DNA of 64,000 nucleotides from Coptis chinensis (taxonomy: Eukaryota; Streptophyta; Magnoliopsida; Ranunculales; Ranunculaceae). The notes beneath the pieces are model-generated. The model was not told the origin of the DNA, ran no database searches, and saw only the letters and a program-made list of their open reading frames with translations. The stretch lies in contig CM027382.1 of assembly GCA_015680905.1 (NCBI GenBank), forward strand, positions 11,753,501 through 11,817,500, read 5' to 3'. The position numbers were made by a program, and so were the translations under genes. This document shows, in pieces, positions 23,005-35,261 of this stretch (position 1 is its first letter; every line of letters begins with the position of its first letter).

Positions 23005-24138
23005 ACTTGACGATTATACTTCCACACATCAATACCTATCCAGGGATCATGTAAACTCGAAGTAGACATTAAAGTTCTTAAGTTTTCTGATTTAACTTTT
23101 TTTACGTAGGCCGGTTGTTAATTAAGTCTAGTTGAATTGAAGATCTTTCATGACTATACTCTAATATACTACTCTTTCATCTATTGTTGCTTCACTATAG
23201 AGGTAGATTTTCGTAGACTTATTAGATATGTCAATGACTTCAATCATTCTTCTTTCATTTTCTGTTACGAACTTTTTTTGTGTTATCCAATATCTAGTAA
23301 GACCCAAATTATAGTGGCATATCAAGTTCCTACTCTGTTTCCGCCAAAGCTAAAGGTGGAGAGACTTGCAGTCTAGCTACTAAAGTACAGTAAGGTGGAG
23401 ATTTCGCAAGTACACAACTTACACACAAGAAGATCATAAGAATGGAAAAATATAGGGTCTTATTCACACTTGGTCCCTTTGGCATAATTCCTACCACAAA
23501 ATGCACGGTGAAAAAGCAATACAAGTCAAATTACTGTTAGCAAAGCGAATGTTGAAATACTGTAATTTCACACCTGTAAGACCTACCTGGAATTACTTTA
23601 TACTTCTGTCACTCTTGCGCGAACATTAGGTGATAGAATTTTTTTGGAACCAGAGTCCACATAACAAGTACCTACCCTGTCACTTGGCATCTATACTAAA
23701 ACAAGCCTTTTCCGCAACGCTGCCACCAAGCTCCAAACATAATACCATTTCATCGCTAGTTTCAGCCACATCAGATACAGTGCAGGTTCACTAGCGTGAT
23801 GAAAGTATGAAACAAGGAGCAAGACCTATATAACTTGGCAAGATGACTCCAGATACAGTGAAAGTGTAAGTGTGTACTACAGCACTGGAGTGATGAAACA
23901 AGGGGCTAGTCCGTTAATTAAATCCTGTAATGTCTGATTAAAAAGAGTGAGATTCGAAAGTTTATTAACTCATTTAAGTATTTAACATTGCAATCAATCT
24001 CATTATTAAAGCAACACCTGGAAACAATTGTTTTTGTCCTGAACTATAATTGAAGTAATCTGTCTAAACAGTGTAAGCAAACTCTGCAATAGCAAAGTGA
24101 AAAAGAAGATCAAACTCATAAAAACATCCTAGTACCAT
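23005..24138. other. Intergenic DNA and 3' flank of the PPI-like gene
   Basis: AT-rich sequence without a convincing ORF. The part next to 24139 should hold the 3' UTR and poly-A site of the minus-strand PPI-like gene; I could not place a specific signal. Confidence 0.4.
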
Positions 24139-27100
24139 TCACAGTGAATTCAATAGCAGTAAGTGGCGCCGGCTAGCCAGGACTACCACAGCAAGAACTA
24201 TCAGTGTCCCAATGAGAACCCACATCCATGCTCGCATGCTTTTCTTAGTCTTTTTGCGAAGAGGTGAAGGAATAGGAGTTGTCTTAGTCAGCTTCAACAA
24301 AGTCGATGGCTTCTGCGGTCTCTTTGACACAGATTTAGACTGCTTCTCTTCGGTATCACGTTTGAAAGGTCTTGTTGACAAAGTTTTAGGCTTCTCTTCA
24401 TTTTCAGATTCCTGAATAGCGGGTTCAGGCAAGGTATGCGTGCTTTCTGAGCTACAAACTGATGATTCTCCCTCAATGATGTTCTTTTTTGCCTTCTTTC
24501 TTGCCTTTTTCTTCTCTCTTTTCTCTCTCTCCTGCAAATGTTTTATATATTTATATATATGAAGAACACAAAGTGTTGTGTGGAAACACCAGACAACAAT
24601 ATACTAAAGCCATAAAATGCAAATTGAAGAGTCTGAAGGCATTAACCCGAAAAATTGAGTGCTAAATAATGTACCACACCAGAACACTAAAACCATAAAT
24701 AGAGGCGAGGCCAAGTGACTCCTTTTAATCCAAATTAACAAGAATGTGTCCGTCTATTGCCAAATTTTTAGTTACTGTGATCAAATAAATCCACCGCTCA
24801 AACGGCCAGAATTTATAATAAATAAATCTACTATATGGGCAGCATATTAATGATCATAAGGCTCAAACGAAGGCTGAAGAGATTTACCTTCTCTTTAAGT
24901 TCGGCTTCCTTGCGTTCCCAATATTGAGCCCTAGCTTGAGCCTTCTCTGCATTACGCTTCTTTTTCTCTTCTGCTTTCTTAGCTTTGTCCTTTTCTTCGA
25001 AAAGAAGCTGCTCTCTAATTGCTGCAGCAGCTTCTTTTCTCAAAAGTTCTTCCTTTCTTTCCAACTCCTCTTGTACATTCTCTTCACCTGTTTCCTTTTC
25101 TACCTCATTCTTTACGGAAACATTAGGGGAGCAGTTCTCCAAAGCAAAAGGTTCAGGATCCTTGGATTTAGCTGTATGCTGATTTTGTTTCTGGTTCACA
25201 GCTGACTTCTCTTCTCTCACAGTTGAAACATGTGAGTTCCGAGCCTTTTCAGGTCCTAAGGGCAAAACTGTTTTTTCTTCTTTCAAAGTTAAAACAGGTG
25301 AGTTGAGATTCGCCTTTACTGATGCTGGAGAAGCGGTAACAACTCTATCTCTGCGAACATTATGTAGTATAGGTGGATCCTCGTCAGGACCAAGTCTACG
25401 TCCATCCAATGTACCCAATCTTCTCACAGTACTCAGCCTGTTGCATCTGATATATTCATTCCGGAAATTGTCATCCTTGCTCCATAGTTCCCTAACCTTA
25501 TCCACCTACAACATATGTTGTGTATGTTTAGGCTTATTACAGAACCAATATAGACTGTAGTAAAAAGAGATGGCTAGGAGCTAACCTGATTAACACAGTG
25601 ACAATGCAGTTTTTCTTTATCTCCAGAGAATCCATAATCTCCAGCTTTCGTTTGATCATCCTTGAACATCCAAAAGTATTTATTCTGGAAGTTTACAAAG
25701 TCCAGGTTAAAGATGAAGAATTTCAACTCGTCTTTCCATTTCTACTTCTCATTTGTACTATTCAAATAGATATTAAATACATAATATATGAGAATTACAA
25801 AATGTATACTCATCGCAAATAGGCAATCAAACCAAAGCTTCAGTAGAAAACCCAGGAATCAAAAGAGAACATATAAGCTGATTTATGGGACAAAAACACA
25901 CTAAGTTTCAGGAGAAAACCCAGGAATCGCGCAAATAGGCAATCAAACCAAAGCTTCAGTAGAAAACCCAGGAATCAAAAGAGAACATATAAGCTGATTT
26001 ATGGGACAAAAACACACTAAGTTTCAGGAGAAAACCCAGGAATCAAAAGAGAACGTATAAGCTGATTTATGGGACAAAAACACGCTCTTTCCTCGAGTTT
26101 GATCCTTTTGATCCATCATAAATAAAGTAATTTGAAATCAGAAAATTCATGGATCAAAATGGGCACTCCAATCACTAAAGCCAAATTATCTCAAAACCAT
26201 GAGCAAATTTTATAATTTGGTTATACACATTGTGAAACTGAAATGTTCCACTTCCTTTTAGTATAAACCTTAGCACCACTAAAATTATAAATTGTATTAA
26301 ATCTGACTAGGAAACAAAAAATTAGTGATGCTCAAACTGAAATGTTCAATCAAAACATAGGCATGTGAAATGAAACATTGGATGCAAATGAAAACATAGG
26401 CATGTGACGCACAAACGCAGTTGATGCAAATTCCTTCAAAGACCTAAGATGAATATCAACGGTCAGAGGTTTCCCAGCGATTACCTCAAAGACACAAACA
26501 GTCTAAGATGCATTCTGCAGAACAACTTAACACACCTTTTAAAAATCACTATATATTGTGTTACTATTAGCCTAAAAAAGAAAAACTGTGTACAAGTTCA
26601 TTACCTTATCATGCAACTGTTTCTTGAGTTTCTGTACTTGTGCATATGCTTCCTGACGAAGAACATCTGCAGATCTGAACTGAGCTTGCAATTTCCTTAG
26701 CTTTTCATTTTCATCAAAATATTTGTTCCTAGCAGAGTTGGTGACCACTTCAGCTCGTGAAACCACATTTCTCGCACTATCCACATCCTTCTTCAGAGTC
26801 TTTGAGCAAAAGAAAACCAGATGAGTTTCTTGAGAAATAAAATACAGAATCAAACAACAGTTATGCAAACCAAGTGTAATACCTCCAAACTCTTTTCAAG
26901 TTCTTCTTGCTTGTCAAATGCAGGCTGAACAGCCTGCATGTCCAGGACAGTTGCTTTTTTCGCTGAAGCTTCAACTGTGTTTCTTCACGCATCAAAGCTT
27001 TTTCTTCTTTCAGAGTGATGGTTTCATGTTCTCTCCTATGTTTTATACGACGTAGCTGTTTCCAGTTGATAAGATCATGACAAGTCTCCATTAATAAATT

Positions 27101-29328
27101 AGAATCAAACAGATTTCAATAGATATTACAAAGAGAAACAACTCACAAAGCTATATCCACATACAGATACCATGTTTTGGTGCTTACCTTGTCACCAATG
27201 CCCTCAACAGTAATTGCATTATATATTTCATTAACCATCGCCTGGACAGAAAACATTTCCTGGCGTTTCAATTTTTGCGCATCACGAGCAGCTCTCTCTT
27301 GTTTTTTGGCAGTTTCAAATTCATCATGATACTCATTGCACGTAACCTAGCAAATAAAACACCTCAAGAGTTTATAGCTTTTAAAAATAAAAAGAAAAAA
27401 CATTCTAACCAGAGATGTATATAATCTTGCATTTTTTTTTTATTTACCTTCTTTGTTTGGATGGCAATTCTTATAGCATCTCTATTTTGAGACCTCTCAT
27501 CAACTTGTTGATGAGCAAGTCCAATCAATTTTTCAATATTCTCATCAATGTATCTTGGAATTTTTATCAAGTAACGAATTAGTTCCTTTTGCTCCTTTTC
27601 GTCCACCTTCTTTTCATCTGAAGTATCAGCAAATGAGCTGTTTGTGCTTTCCCTATTGCTTAAAGGAGAACCACTTCCTCCTTCAGATTCTTGATAGACA
27701 TCAACAGCAGGCTCAGTAGACTCGTTCCTTCCAAATTCGCTGGAATCGTTCATAGCCTCAGACCCTACCAACACGTCATCAGCTCTAACTGATTGAGGAG
27801 TATCACTTCCAGAGGAACCATTATCACAAATAGGTAACTTTTCACCTTTGTCACTAGATCCTATCAAAGCATCATCAATAGGGCTAACTGACCGTGGAGT
27901 GTCACTTCCAGTGGAACCGGTTTCACAAGAACGCAAGTTTTCACCTTTGTCAATAGAGTAGTTTCTGATTTCAATTTCTGATTTTGAATTGTCAACAGAA
28001 CCAGGAGAGCTTTTAGTTCCCGAGACGTAGTTTGAATCCAGTTCACATACAAAAGAACCCACAATAACATGAGGATAAACCTGAGTTTCTTCTTTCTGTG
28101 TCACTGATCTTACAGGTTCCCTTTCCAAAGAATCATCAGAGACCAAATCAACTCCATCGACAAAAACATAAGAACGGTCACCATCTTCCTTAGCCTCTTC
28201 ATCAGTCACATCTGACCTTCCACTCAAATCCCCATTACCATCACTACTTTGATAAATACAATCTGTAGATTCTAGTTCTAATTGTGTATTATCTACAGGA
28301 GAGGAGTCTATTTCCAATTCGAGGCCCTGCTCCTTTGCGGAGCAGTCTAAAGGTTCTTCCACAGAGATATCCTCATCGGATTCTCCACTTCTTGATACCA
28401 CTCCAGCTGTTTCTAATCTATTGCTTTCAACAATTTCAATAGGCATAGACTGCGAGTCCTCATTATTTCCCATCACAACTCCTGAATCTAATGTGTCTTG
28501 CTCTCCAGACTTTATCTCCCCATCAACATTCTGTTCAGCTGAATCGGGCTTATCTAGCTGTTGCAGTTCAGATTTAACAGATTCCATCTCCTCCTCACTA
28601 TCTACTTTCTCCTCGTCAATGTTTTCATCATCATCAATATTATGAAGGTCTGTTCCTTTGGGTTCCAAAACCACCATTTTCACCTCCACAGACTCCATAT
28701 CAACAACAACATCTTCATGTGAACCTCCAAGGTCCTGTTCTACAGATAAGTCACTTTCAACCTTCTTGGAATCATCAAACTCCACAACTTCCACCTCTTT
28801 CTCCTCACCCAAAGAGCCCAAATTACTTACTTCCAATAAAGGACTCTTCTCAATACTATCAGTAACAGGCTCGATTCCACTAACAAATTCATACGACCCG
28901 TCACTTACATCACTCTTTTCCTCAGAATCCTCACCAACCTTCTCCCGATCATCACATGCACTCAAACTTAAACCACACTTTTCCTCAAAATCAACCTCAG
29001 TACTCTTACTCTCCAATACTTCAGTATTCACCTCAGTTTCAAAACCACTCTTCTCCTCACTTTCAACTTCCCCACCCTCCAAAACTTCAGACCTCAACTC
29101 AATGTCTGAACCATTCTTCTCCTCAAACTCAAACTCAGCCTCACTACTCTTACTCTCCAAAACTTCAGCACATACCTCACTTTCTAATCCACTCTTCACA
29201 TCAATTTTCACTTCACCTGCATCCTCACTACTCTTATTCTCCACAACTTCACAACTCAACTCACTTTCTAACAAACCACTCTTCTCTTCCATTTCAACTC
29301 CAGAATTCAACTCAATTTCCACTGTCAT
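24139..29328 (-). CDS. PROTON PUMP INTERACTOR 1-like protein, seven coding exons
   Basis: Exons (minus strand): 29328-27448, 27346-27188, 27085-26883, 26799-26605, 25684-25586, 25505-24888, 24531-24139. All have GT-AG borders in phase 0. The family core is clear: LIRYLIKIPRYIDENIEKLI, HQQVDERSQNRDAI, EGIGDK, LINWKQLRRIKHRREHETIT, WMFKDDQTKAGDYGF, VRRLGTLDGRRLGPDEDPP. Lys/Glu coiled coil follows, and a C-terminal membrane anchor (WVLIGTLIVLAVVVLA) before a short RR tail. PPI proteins bind the regulatory C-terminus of plasma-membrane H+-ATPases and sit on the ER/plasma-membrane side. At roughly 1,180 residues it is about twice Arabidopsis PPI1, because exon 1 adds a ~570-residue acidic repeat region. 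I chose ATG 29328 (MTVEIELNSG) over the upstream ATG 29349, which falls in the likely leader. Exon 3 is 203 nt, one short of keeping frame; the break lies at or near the A6 run at 26955-26960. Confidence 0.88.
25815..26090. repeat. Intronic tandem repeat, ~116-bp unit
   Basis: Within the intron between exons 4 and 5 of the PPI-like gene, the block GCAAATAGGCAATC to GGAATC recurs at 25815 and 25931, with a partial third copy to about 26090. The copies are nearly identical (AACATATAAGCTGATTTATG is shared), so the duplication is recent. A smaller internal repeat, GAAAACCCAGGAATC, occurs twice per unit. Confidence 0.8.
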
Positions 29329-29363
29329 TATAACAAAACTAATCAACAACCAACAAAAACCAC

Positions 29364-29472
29364 ACTAACAACAATAATTTCAACAAAAAAGTAATCCAGA
29401 TCACTAAATATTACCAGAATAGTAAAAACTTAACAAAAATAGTAAAATTTCACGAAACGAAACCAACTTACT
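29364..29472 (-). other. Probable 5' UTR intron of the PPI-like gene
   Basis: A donor AAACAA|GTAAGT at about 29471 is followed by a T-rich stretch ending in GTTAG at about 29365 (a second candidate acceptor TTAG lies near 29339), upstream of the ATG at 29328. The surrounding sequence is untranslated. This is inferred from splice-site consensus only. Confidence 0.4.
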
Positions 29473-29698
29473 TGTTTCGAAACCCTAATAACTCGAATTC
29501 CCCGATCCACGTACTAAAAACTTCGGATCAAGTATGAAAATTCACGAAATTCGATCCATTGCGAAAAAATATATATCTATAGGGTTTTCGTTTTAAACCG
29601 AATAAGAATTGAACAACGAGAGAGAAAGCAAGTGAAATAAGGCTTGCCCTCTTTTTTAATGTTCGTGTTGAATTCAAATACCAAAGAGAGAAGAGAGA

Positions 29699-29708
29699 GA
29701 TTTTATAG
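29699..29708 (-). promoter_or_regulatory. TATA box of the PPI-like gene
   Basis: On the minus strand CTATAAAATC is followed after about 20 nt by a CT-rich leader (CTCTCTTCTCTCTTTGG), a usual plant start-region pattern. It lies about 370 bp before the start codon. A Helitron terminus is about 270 bp further upstream at 29980. Confidence 0.5.
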
Positions 29709-30329
29709 AATCTCTATGAAAGAGATCTTAAGATTCCAGTTTTTTTCTATTCTTCTTTCACTTCGTTGTATCTGAATTATATCGAAACTCGATGTTTGAT
29801 ACTTAGTTAGTGAAACACGTTAGTGAAGAGTTTATTTGAGTGTTGTGATTGGTAAGGGATATGGATTATGGAAAGAAGGTAAAGTAGGTGAATTTGGTTA
29901 GGATACTGATTACGGTGGTAATTTAATCCGGAAAAGGATTAGAGATTTTTAGCTGATATCATCAGTCATCAGATCAAGACTAGCTTTCGAACCCGTCCTA
30001 CGAACGGGTGCCGTTATATTAAATTATTGTAAAAAAATATTAAAGAACTATGCGTATGAGATATGAAAATTATATTAATCACGTTCAAATTTCTTGCACC
30101 ATTTCTATAAAAGGAAACATCAACTTCTTTTTGTTGTTAGGTTTAATAATAGAAGTTTGATTGAAGTTTTGTGAGAATCTTAATGTGTGGCGAAGATAAT
30201 ATTGAAAGCTACTTGAATAGCATGACATTCTTAATCATAATAAAACAATTATGATAAACATTACTTAAAATGCAAAATTATATTTGTCGAGACATTTATT
30301 CCCCTACATATAATACAAACATATTTTAG

Positions 30330-33265
30330 GGTTATTAGTTCAATGCATTTGCATCAAGTTTACGATTTTCCATTAATTATTCTTTGAGGTTAGTTCAATG
30401 TAGTACATTACATTCGGTTTCAATTTCTTATTAATTATTCTTTGAGGTTAGTTCAATGTAGTTGCATTAAGTTTCGATTTCCGTTAATTATTATTTGAGA
30501 TTAGTTCGGTCTGCAATTTCATCCATTTTATAATTTCCGTTAGTTATTCATTAAGGTTAATTCAATATAGTTGCATCCAGTTTTTTATGTTTCATTAATT
30601 AGTCTTTGAGATTAGTTCAATGCATTTGCATCCAAGTTCCAATCTCCCGTTAATTACTTTTTGAGATTAGTTCAATACATCTGCATCCAGTTTCTAATTT
30701 TTCATTATTTATATTTTGAGGTTAGTTGAATGCAATTGCATCCAATTTCCTATTCCCGTTATTTATTTTTTGAGGTTAGTTCAATGCAGTTGCATCCAGT
30801 TTCCGATTTCTCGTTAATTATTATTTGCGGTTAGTTCAATACATTTGTATCCAATTTTTAATTTCATGTTAATTGTTCTTTGAGGTCAGTTTAATGCATT
30901 TGCATCTAGTTTCTGATTTCCGATTAATTATTCTGTGAGATTAGTTTAATGCATTTGCACCAAGTTTCCAATTTCTCGTTTATTATTTGGTAAGATTGCA
31001 TTTGCATCTAGTTCTCGATTTCCAGTTAATTATTGTTTGAGGTTAGTTCAATGAATTTGCATCCAGTTTCTGATTTCCCGTTAATTATTTCTTGAGGTTA
31101 GTTCAATGCATTTGTATCCAATTTATTATTTATGCATTGAGCTGAGGTTAGTTCGATACAATTACATCCGGTTTCTAATTTCCCATTAACTATTCTTTGA
31201 GGTTATTTCAATGCATATTTGCATTTAGTTTCTGATTTCCCACCAATTATTTTCTGAGGTTAGTTCAATGCAATTGTATTCGATTTTTTATTTTATTTTA
31301 ATTATTTTTTGAGTTTAGTTCAATGCATTTGCATCCAGTTTCTGGTTTCCCATTAATTATTATTTGAGGTTTGTTTGATGTATTTGCATACCATTTACGA
31401 TTTCTCATTAAATATTTTTCAAGGATTTGCATCCAATTTCTAATTTTTCGTTAGTTATTCTCTGTCATTAGTTTAATGCAATTGCATCCAGTTTCCGATT
31501 CCTAGTTAATTACTTTTTGAGTTTAGTTTAGTTTATTGTATTTGCATAAAGTTTTCGATTTCCCGTTAATTACTCTTTGAGCTTAGTTATGTATTTGAAT
31601 CCAGTTTTCGATTTATTTTTAATTATCCATTATGGTGTGTAATACCAACTTCTACTGATCCATCTGTAGTGTCCTTGCAAACATGACATAAAAAATAAAT
31701 TATATTTGATTTACTATGTTGGATCATCAAAGATTATCCAGTTCCCGATTTCCCATTAATTATTATTTAAATTATGTATGACTCATTATGTGGAATCTGC
31801 AAAGATTATCTACGAATGGGTATTGTTATATTAAATATGCATAACTATTATATATTAATATTATATTGATCACTCATCCAAATTTCTTATAATGTAAAAA
31901 CCTCACTTTCCATTTAAAAAAAGAACTCACATTTGATAAAACCCTTCAATTTCATTTTGTTGTTTAATAATAGAAATTTGATTGAAGTTTTGTGAGATTG
32001 CCTAATAAAGCGAAGTTCATATATATTGAAGCTACTTTAATAGCAAGGAGTTACCAATCATACGGAAAGAGATAAGATAAACACAATTTTAAATGCAAAA
32101 CTATACTTATCGAGACATTCTCACAACATATAATTCAACTATGTTTTGAGATTACTTCAATGCATTTGCATCTAGTTTCTGATTTTCTACTTATTTATAT
32201 TTTGAGGTTAGTTCAATGCGGTTGAATCCAATTTCGATTCCCATTTTTTTAGGTTAGTTCAATGCGGTTGCATCTAGTTTCCGATTTCTCATTAATTATT
32301 CTTTGCGCTTAGTTCAATACATTTGTATCCAATTTTCAATTCCCTTTAATTGTTCTTTGAGGCCGATTCAATGCATTTGCATCCAGGTTTCTGATTTCCC
32401 ATTAATTATTCGGTGAGATTAGTTTAATGCATTTGCATCTGATTTCTCGATTTCTTATTTATTATTTGATAAGGTTGCATTTGCATATAGTTTCGATTTT
32501 TCAGTTAATTATTGTTTGAGGTTAATTCAATGAATTTGCATCCGCCTTCAATTTCCGTTAATTAATTATTTCTTGTTAGTTCAATGCATTTGCATCCCGT
32601 TTATTTTTAAGATTAGTTTAGTGCAGTTGCATCCGGTTTCCGATTTCCGGTTAATTATTCTTTAAGATTAGTTCCACGCATTTGCATCATGTTTCCAATT
32701 TATAATTAATTTTTCTTTGAGATTAGTTCAATGTAGTTGCATCCAGTTTTCGATTTTTCATTAATTTAATCTTTGAGGGTTAGTTCAATGCATTTGCATC
32801 CAGTTTCCGATTTCCTGACAATTATTTTTTTCCGGTTTCCGATTTCCGGTTAATTATTCTTTAAGATTAGTTCCACGCATTTGCATCATGTTTCCAATTT
32901 ATAATTAATTTTTCTTTGAGATTAGTTCAATGTAGTTGCATCCAGTTTTCGATTTTTCATTAATTTAATCTTTGAGGGTTAGTTCAATGCATTTGCATCC
33001 AGTTTCCGATTTCCTGACAATTATTTTTTTTATATTAGTTTAATGTATTTGCATTCAAGTTTTGATTTCCCGTTAATTATTCTTTGAGGTTAGTTTAATG
33101 CAGTTGTATTCATATTCCGATTTTCTATTAATTACTTTTTAAGATTAGTTTAATGCTTGCATTTGCATCCAGTTTCTGATTTCCCGTTAAATATTATTTG
33201 AGGTTAGTTCGATGCATTTGCATCCAATTTTCGATTTCCCATTAATTGTTCTTTGACATTAGTTT
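30330..33265. repeat. Degenerate ~58-bp minisatellite (TTAGTTCAATGCATTTGCATC)n
   Basis: Dozens of imperfect copies of a unit containing GAGGTTAGTTCAATGCA, TTTGCATCCAGTTT, CGATTTCCCGTTAATTATT follow each other. They are interrupted at about 31630-32150 by a second copy of the flanking Helitron 3' sequence. Unit length varies from about 45 to 65 bp through indels. It fills most of the Helitron and encodes nothing I can see. Confidence 0.88.
32632..33029. repeat. Exact 199-bp tandem duplication inside the minisatellite
   Basis: The block 32632-32830, starting TCCGGTTTCCGATTTCCGG, is repeated at 32831-33029 with no difference that I can see. The surrounding units are strongly diverged, so this is a recent event such as replication slippage or unequal exchange, or an assembly artefact. 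Confidence 0.85.
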
Positions 33266-34425
33266 CATTCAATATTATATATGTTTTAAAATATTTGTCA
33301 TTATTGCTTTGCCATTATTTTTTTTCTTCATTTTCTATTATATATTTTGTGATGTTATTTTCTGTATAATTTAATTTTTCACATGTAATTTGTTTTGGTT
33401 TGGTATATAATTTATTTAAGCCCAACATCCACTTTAACTGAATATCGTTATTCCGCCGAATTATATATATATGAAAATTTATATAGTGTTGAAAATTTAT
33501 AAATTTATAAATTTAATTAGAATATGTCGTAATTATTGTGGCCAGAATTGTGATTTTTCGAATCCTTAACTATGAATAAATGTTTAAATCCCATTATGGA
33601 TGGCGCATCAAATCGAAAGGGGTTTAGGAAAATCGTTTTCGGTGGAAACTATTGTTTTTAGCAATTTAGTTTTTTGTCTCATATTTTTTTCCCCCGTAAT
33701 TAGCTATATTATTTAGGAAAAATTGGAGACTCTGTGAAACTCTAGATGAGATTATTTTTTTGTAATTAGTTATAGTGTTTATGAAAAGCTAGAGACTCTC
33801 TAAAACTTTAGATCACGATTGTTTTCTTATTTATATTATACTTTTTTATAAGAAATAATAGAGTTTAGAAAAAAAAACTGGAGTGCTTGCAAGTGTTCAA
33901 AAAATAGATTGGTGAGGGTATAATTATAATATATATCTAAGGAATTGAAATATGTAAATAATTGTGATTTTTGAATCTTTAACTGAATAAATGTCTAAAT
34001 CACATGGCATAAAATCGAAAGGATTTTAGGAAAATCATTTTAGATTGAAATTATTGTTTTGGCAATTTAATTTTTTTTCTCCTCCTTTTTTTTTTTCGTA
34101 ATTAGCTATATTGTTTAGGAAAAGTTGGAGATTTTGTAAAACTTTAGATGGGATTGTTTTTTCGTAATTAGTTTAGGAAAAGTTGAAGAGTCTGTGAAAC
34201 TCTAAATGGGATTGTTTCTTTATTTATATCATACTTTTTTATATTTAGTAATAGAGTTTAGGAAAAATTGGAGTCTCGGTATAACTATAATATATATCTA
34301 ACGATAAAGATAAATATTTGTTTTCTATTTTATCTCCTACTTTTTCTTAATTAGCCATGACACGTGGACACTCTAGAAACGCTTTCTCAATTGAATAGGG
34401 TAGAGCTATAATATATATATAAAGA

Positions 34426-35261
34426 TATATATTTATAAGAGCTTATCAGATGACACGTGGATACTAACTACACCCCACGTGTTAACAATTGTTTTACACG
34501 TGGAATTGTATACTTTTCAGCCGTTGGATATTTCGTATAGATACATTGTTTTGTTGGGGGTTATTGAGGTTATGGCGAGGTCGTTGTAGGAGATTATTAC
34601 TGGTGTACTACCCTCACTTCCGTTGAATGCGGTTGCTAAACACGAGCTTAACACTCCGTTCAGTGGTGGGCCCATGATGTAGAGTGGACCCAAGTCTATG
34701 ACTGATATTGAGGACATTCTTCACATCTTTTGCGCTTTAGTGACTTCACCTTTCAATGACCTTTTGCAGCATCCTAGTAAAGAAAGCGCGTGGTTTTTTT
34801 TTGTGCTGACAGAAGAGCAATGCCAAATTGTCAATGCGCGCGCACACACACACACTTTGGTTACAGCCAGCTAGATTGATAGCAACTTTGGTTACAGCCA
34901 TCTTACATGTCCCAGTCGGATTTAAACAAAACAAAGGTCCAAATCTAATTTAAAAAGGGTATAATGGTAATTATAGTCTTTCTCCCCCAAATTTCATATT
35001 GCAATCTCCACCAAAACCCACCTTCTCTCTCTCATCACGCACTACAGAGAATCTTAAAAAATCGAAATCCAAAATCAACAATAACTATCATTCATAATCC
35101 AAAATTTCAAAACTCACGAATTGATTTTGAGTTTGATATACCTGTTTAATATAGTCAACAGCATAAAAGCAATCAGTATTGAAGAAGACGTAGTTGTTGG
35201 GTCTTCTTCCAATAAATCACCAGATAGATAAACACATAAACTAGTAGCTCCATTTATATGT
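34426..35261. other. Intergenic DNA with a short CA microsatellite
   Basis: It holds several ACGTG-core motifs (34456-34510) and a GCGCGCGCACACACACACAC microsatellite at about 34837-34856. A 66-codon minus-strand frame at 34517-34717 reads smoothly but matches nothing I know. I see no gene. Confidence 0.4.

Larger units (their letters stand above)
29980..34425 (-). mobile_element. Non-autonomous Helitron upstream of the PPI-like gene
   Basis: On the minus strand it starts TCTTTATATATATATTATAG at 34425, preceded by a host A. It ends in a GC hairpin (ACCCGT..ACGGGT, 29991-30009) and CTAG at 29980-29983, followed by a host T. TC start, CTRR end, 3' hairpin and A/T target are the Helitron hallmarks. 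There is no Rep or helicase; the interior is AT-rich minisatellite. The ends were found by eye, so a family alignment is what would confirm them. Confidence 0.6.

Noticed and set aside
28658..29368. 236-codon Ser/Thr-rich plus-strand ORF
   Set aside because: It is the mirror of the acidic Glu/Ser-rich exon 1 of the PPI-like gene, whose splice-consistent frame is on the minus strand.
30330..33265. Regularly spaced repeats resembling a CRISPR array
   Set aside because: The units are contiguous and degenerate, without unique spacers, in a plant nuclear context; it is a minisatellite.
34517..34717. 66-codon minus-strand ORF with smooth composition
   Set aside because: No family recognised, no splice sites or promoter; length is within chance expectation.
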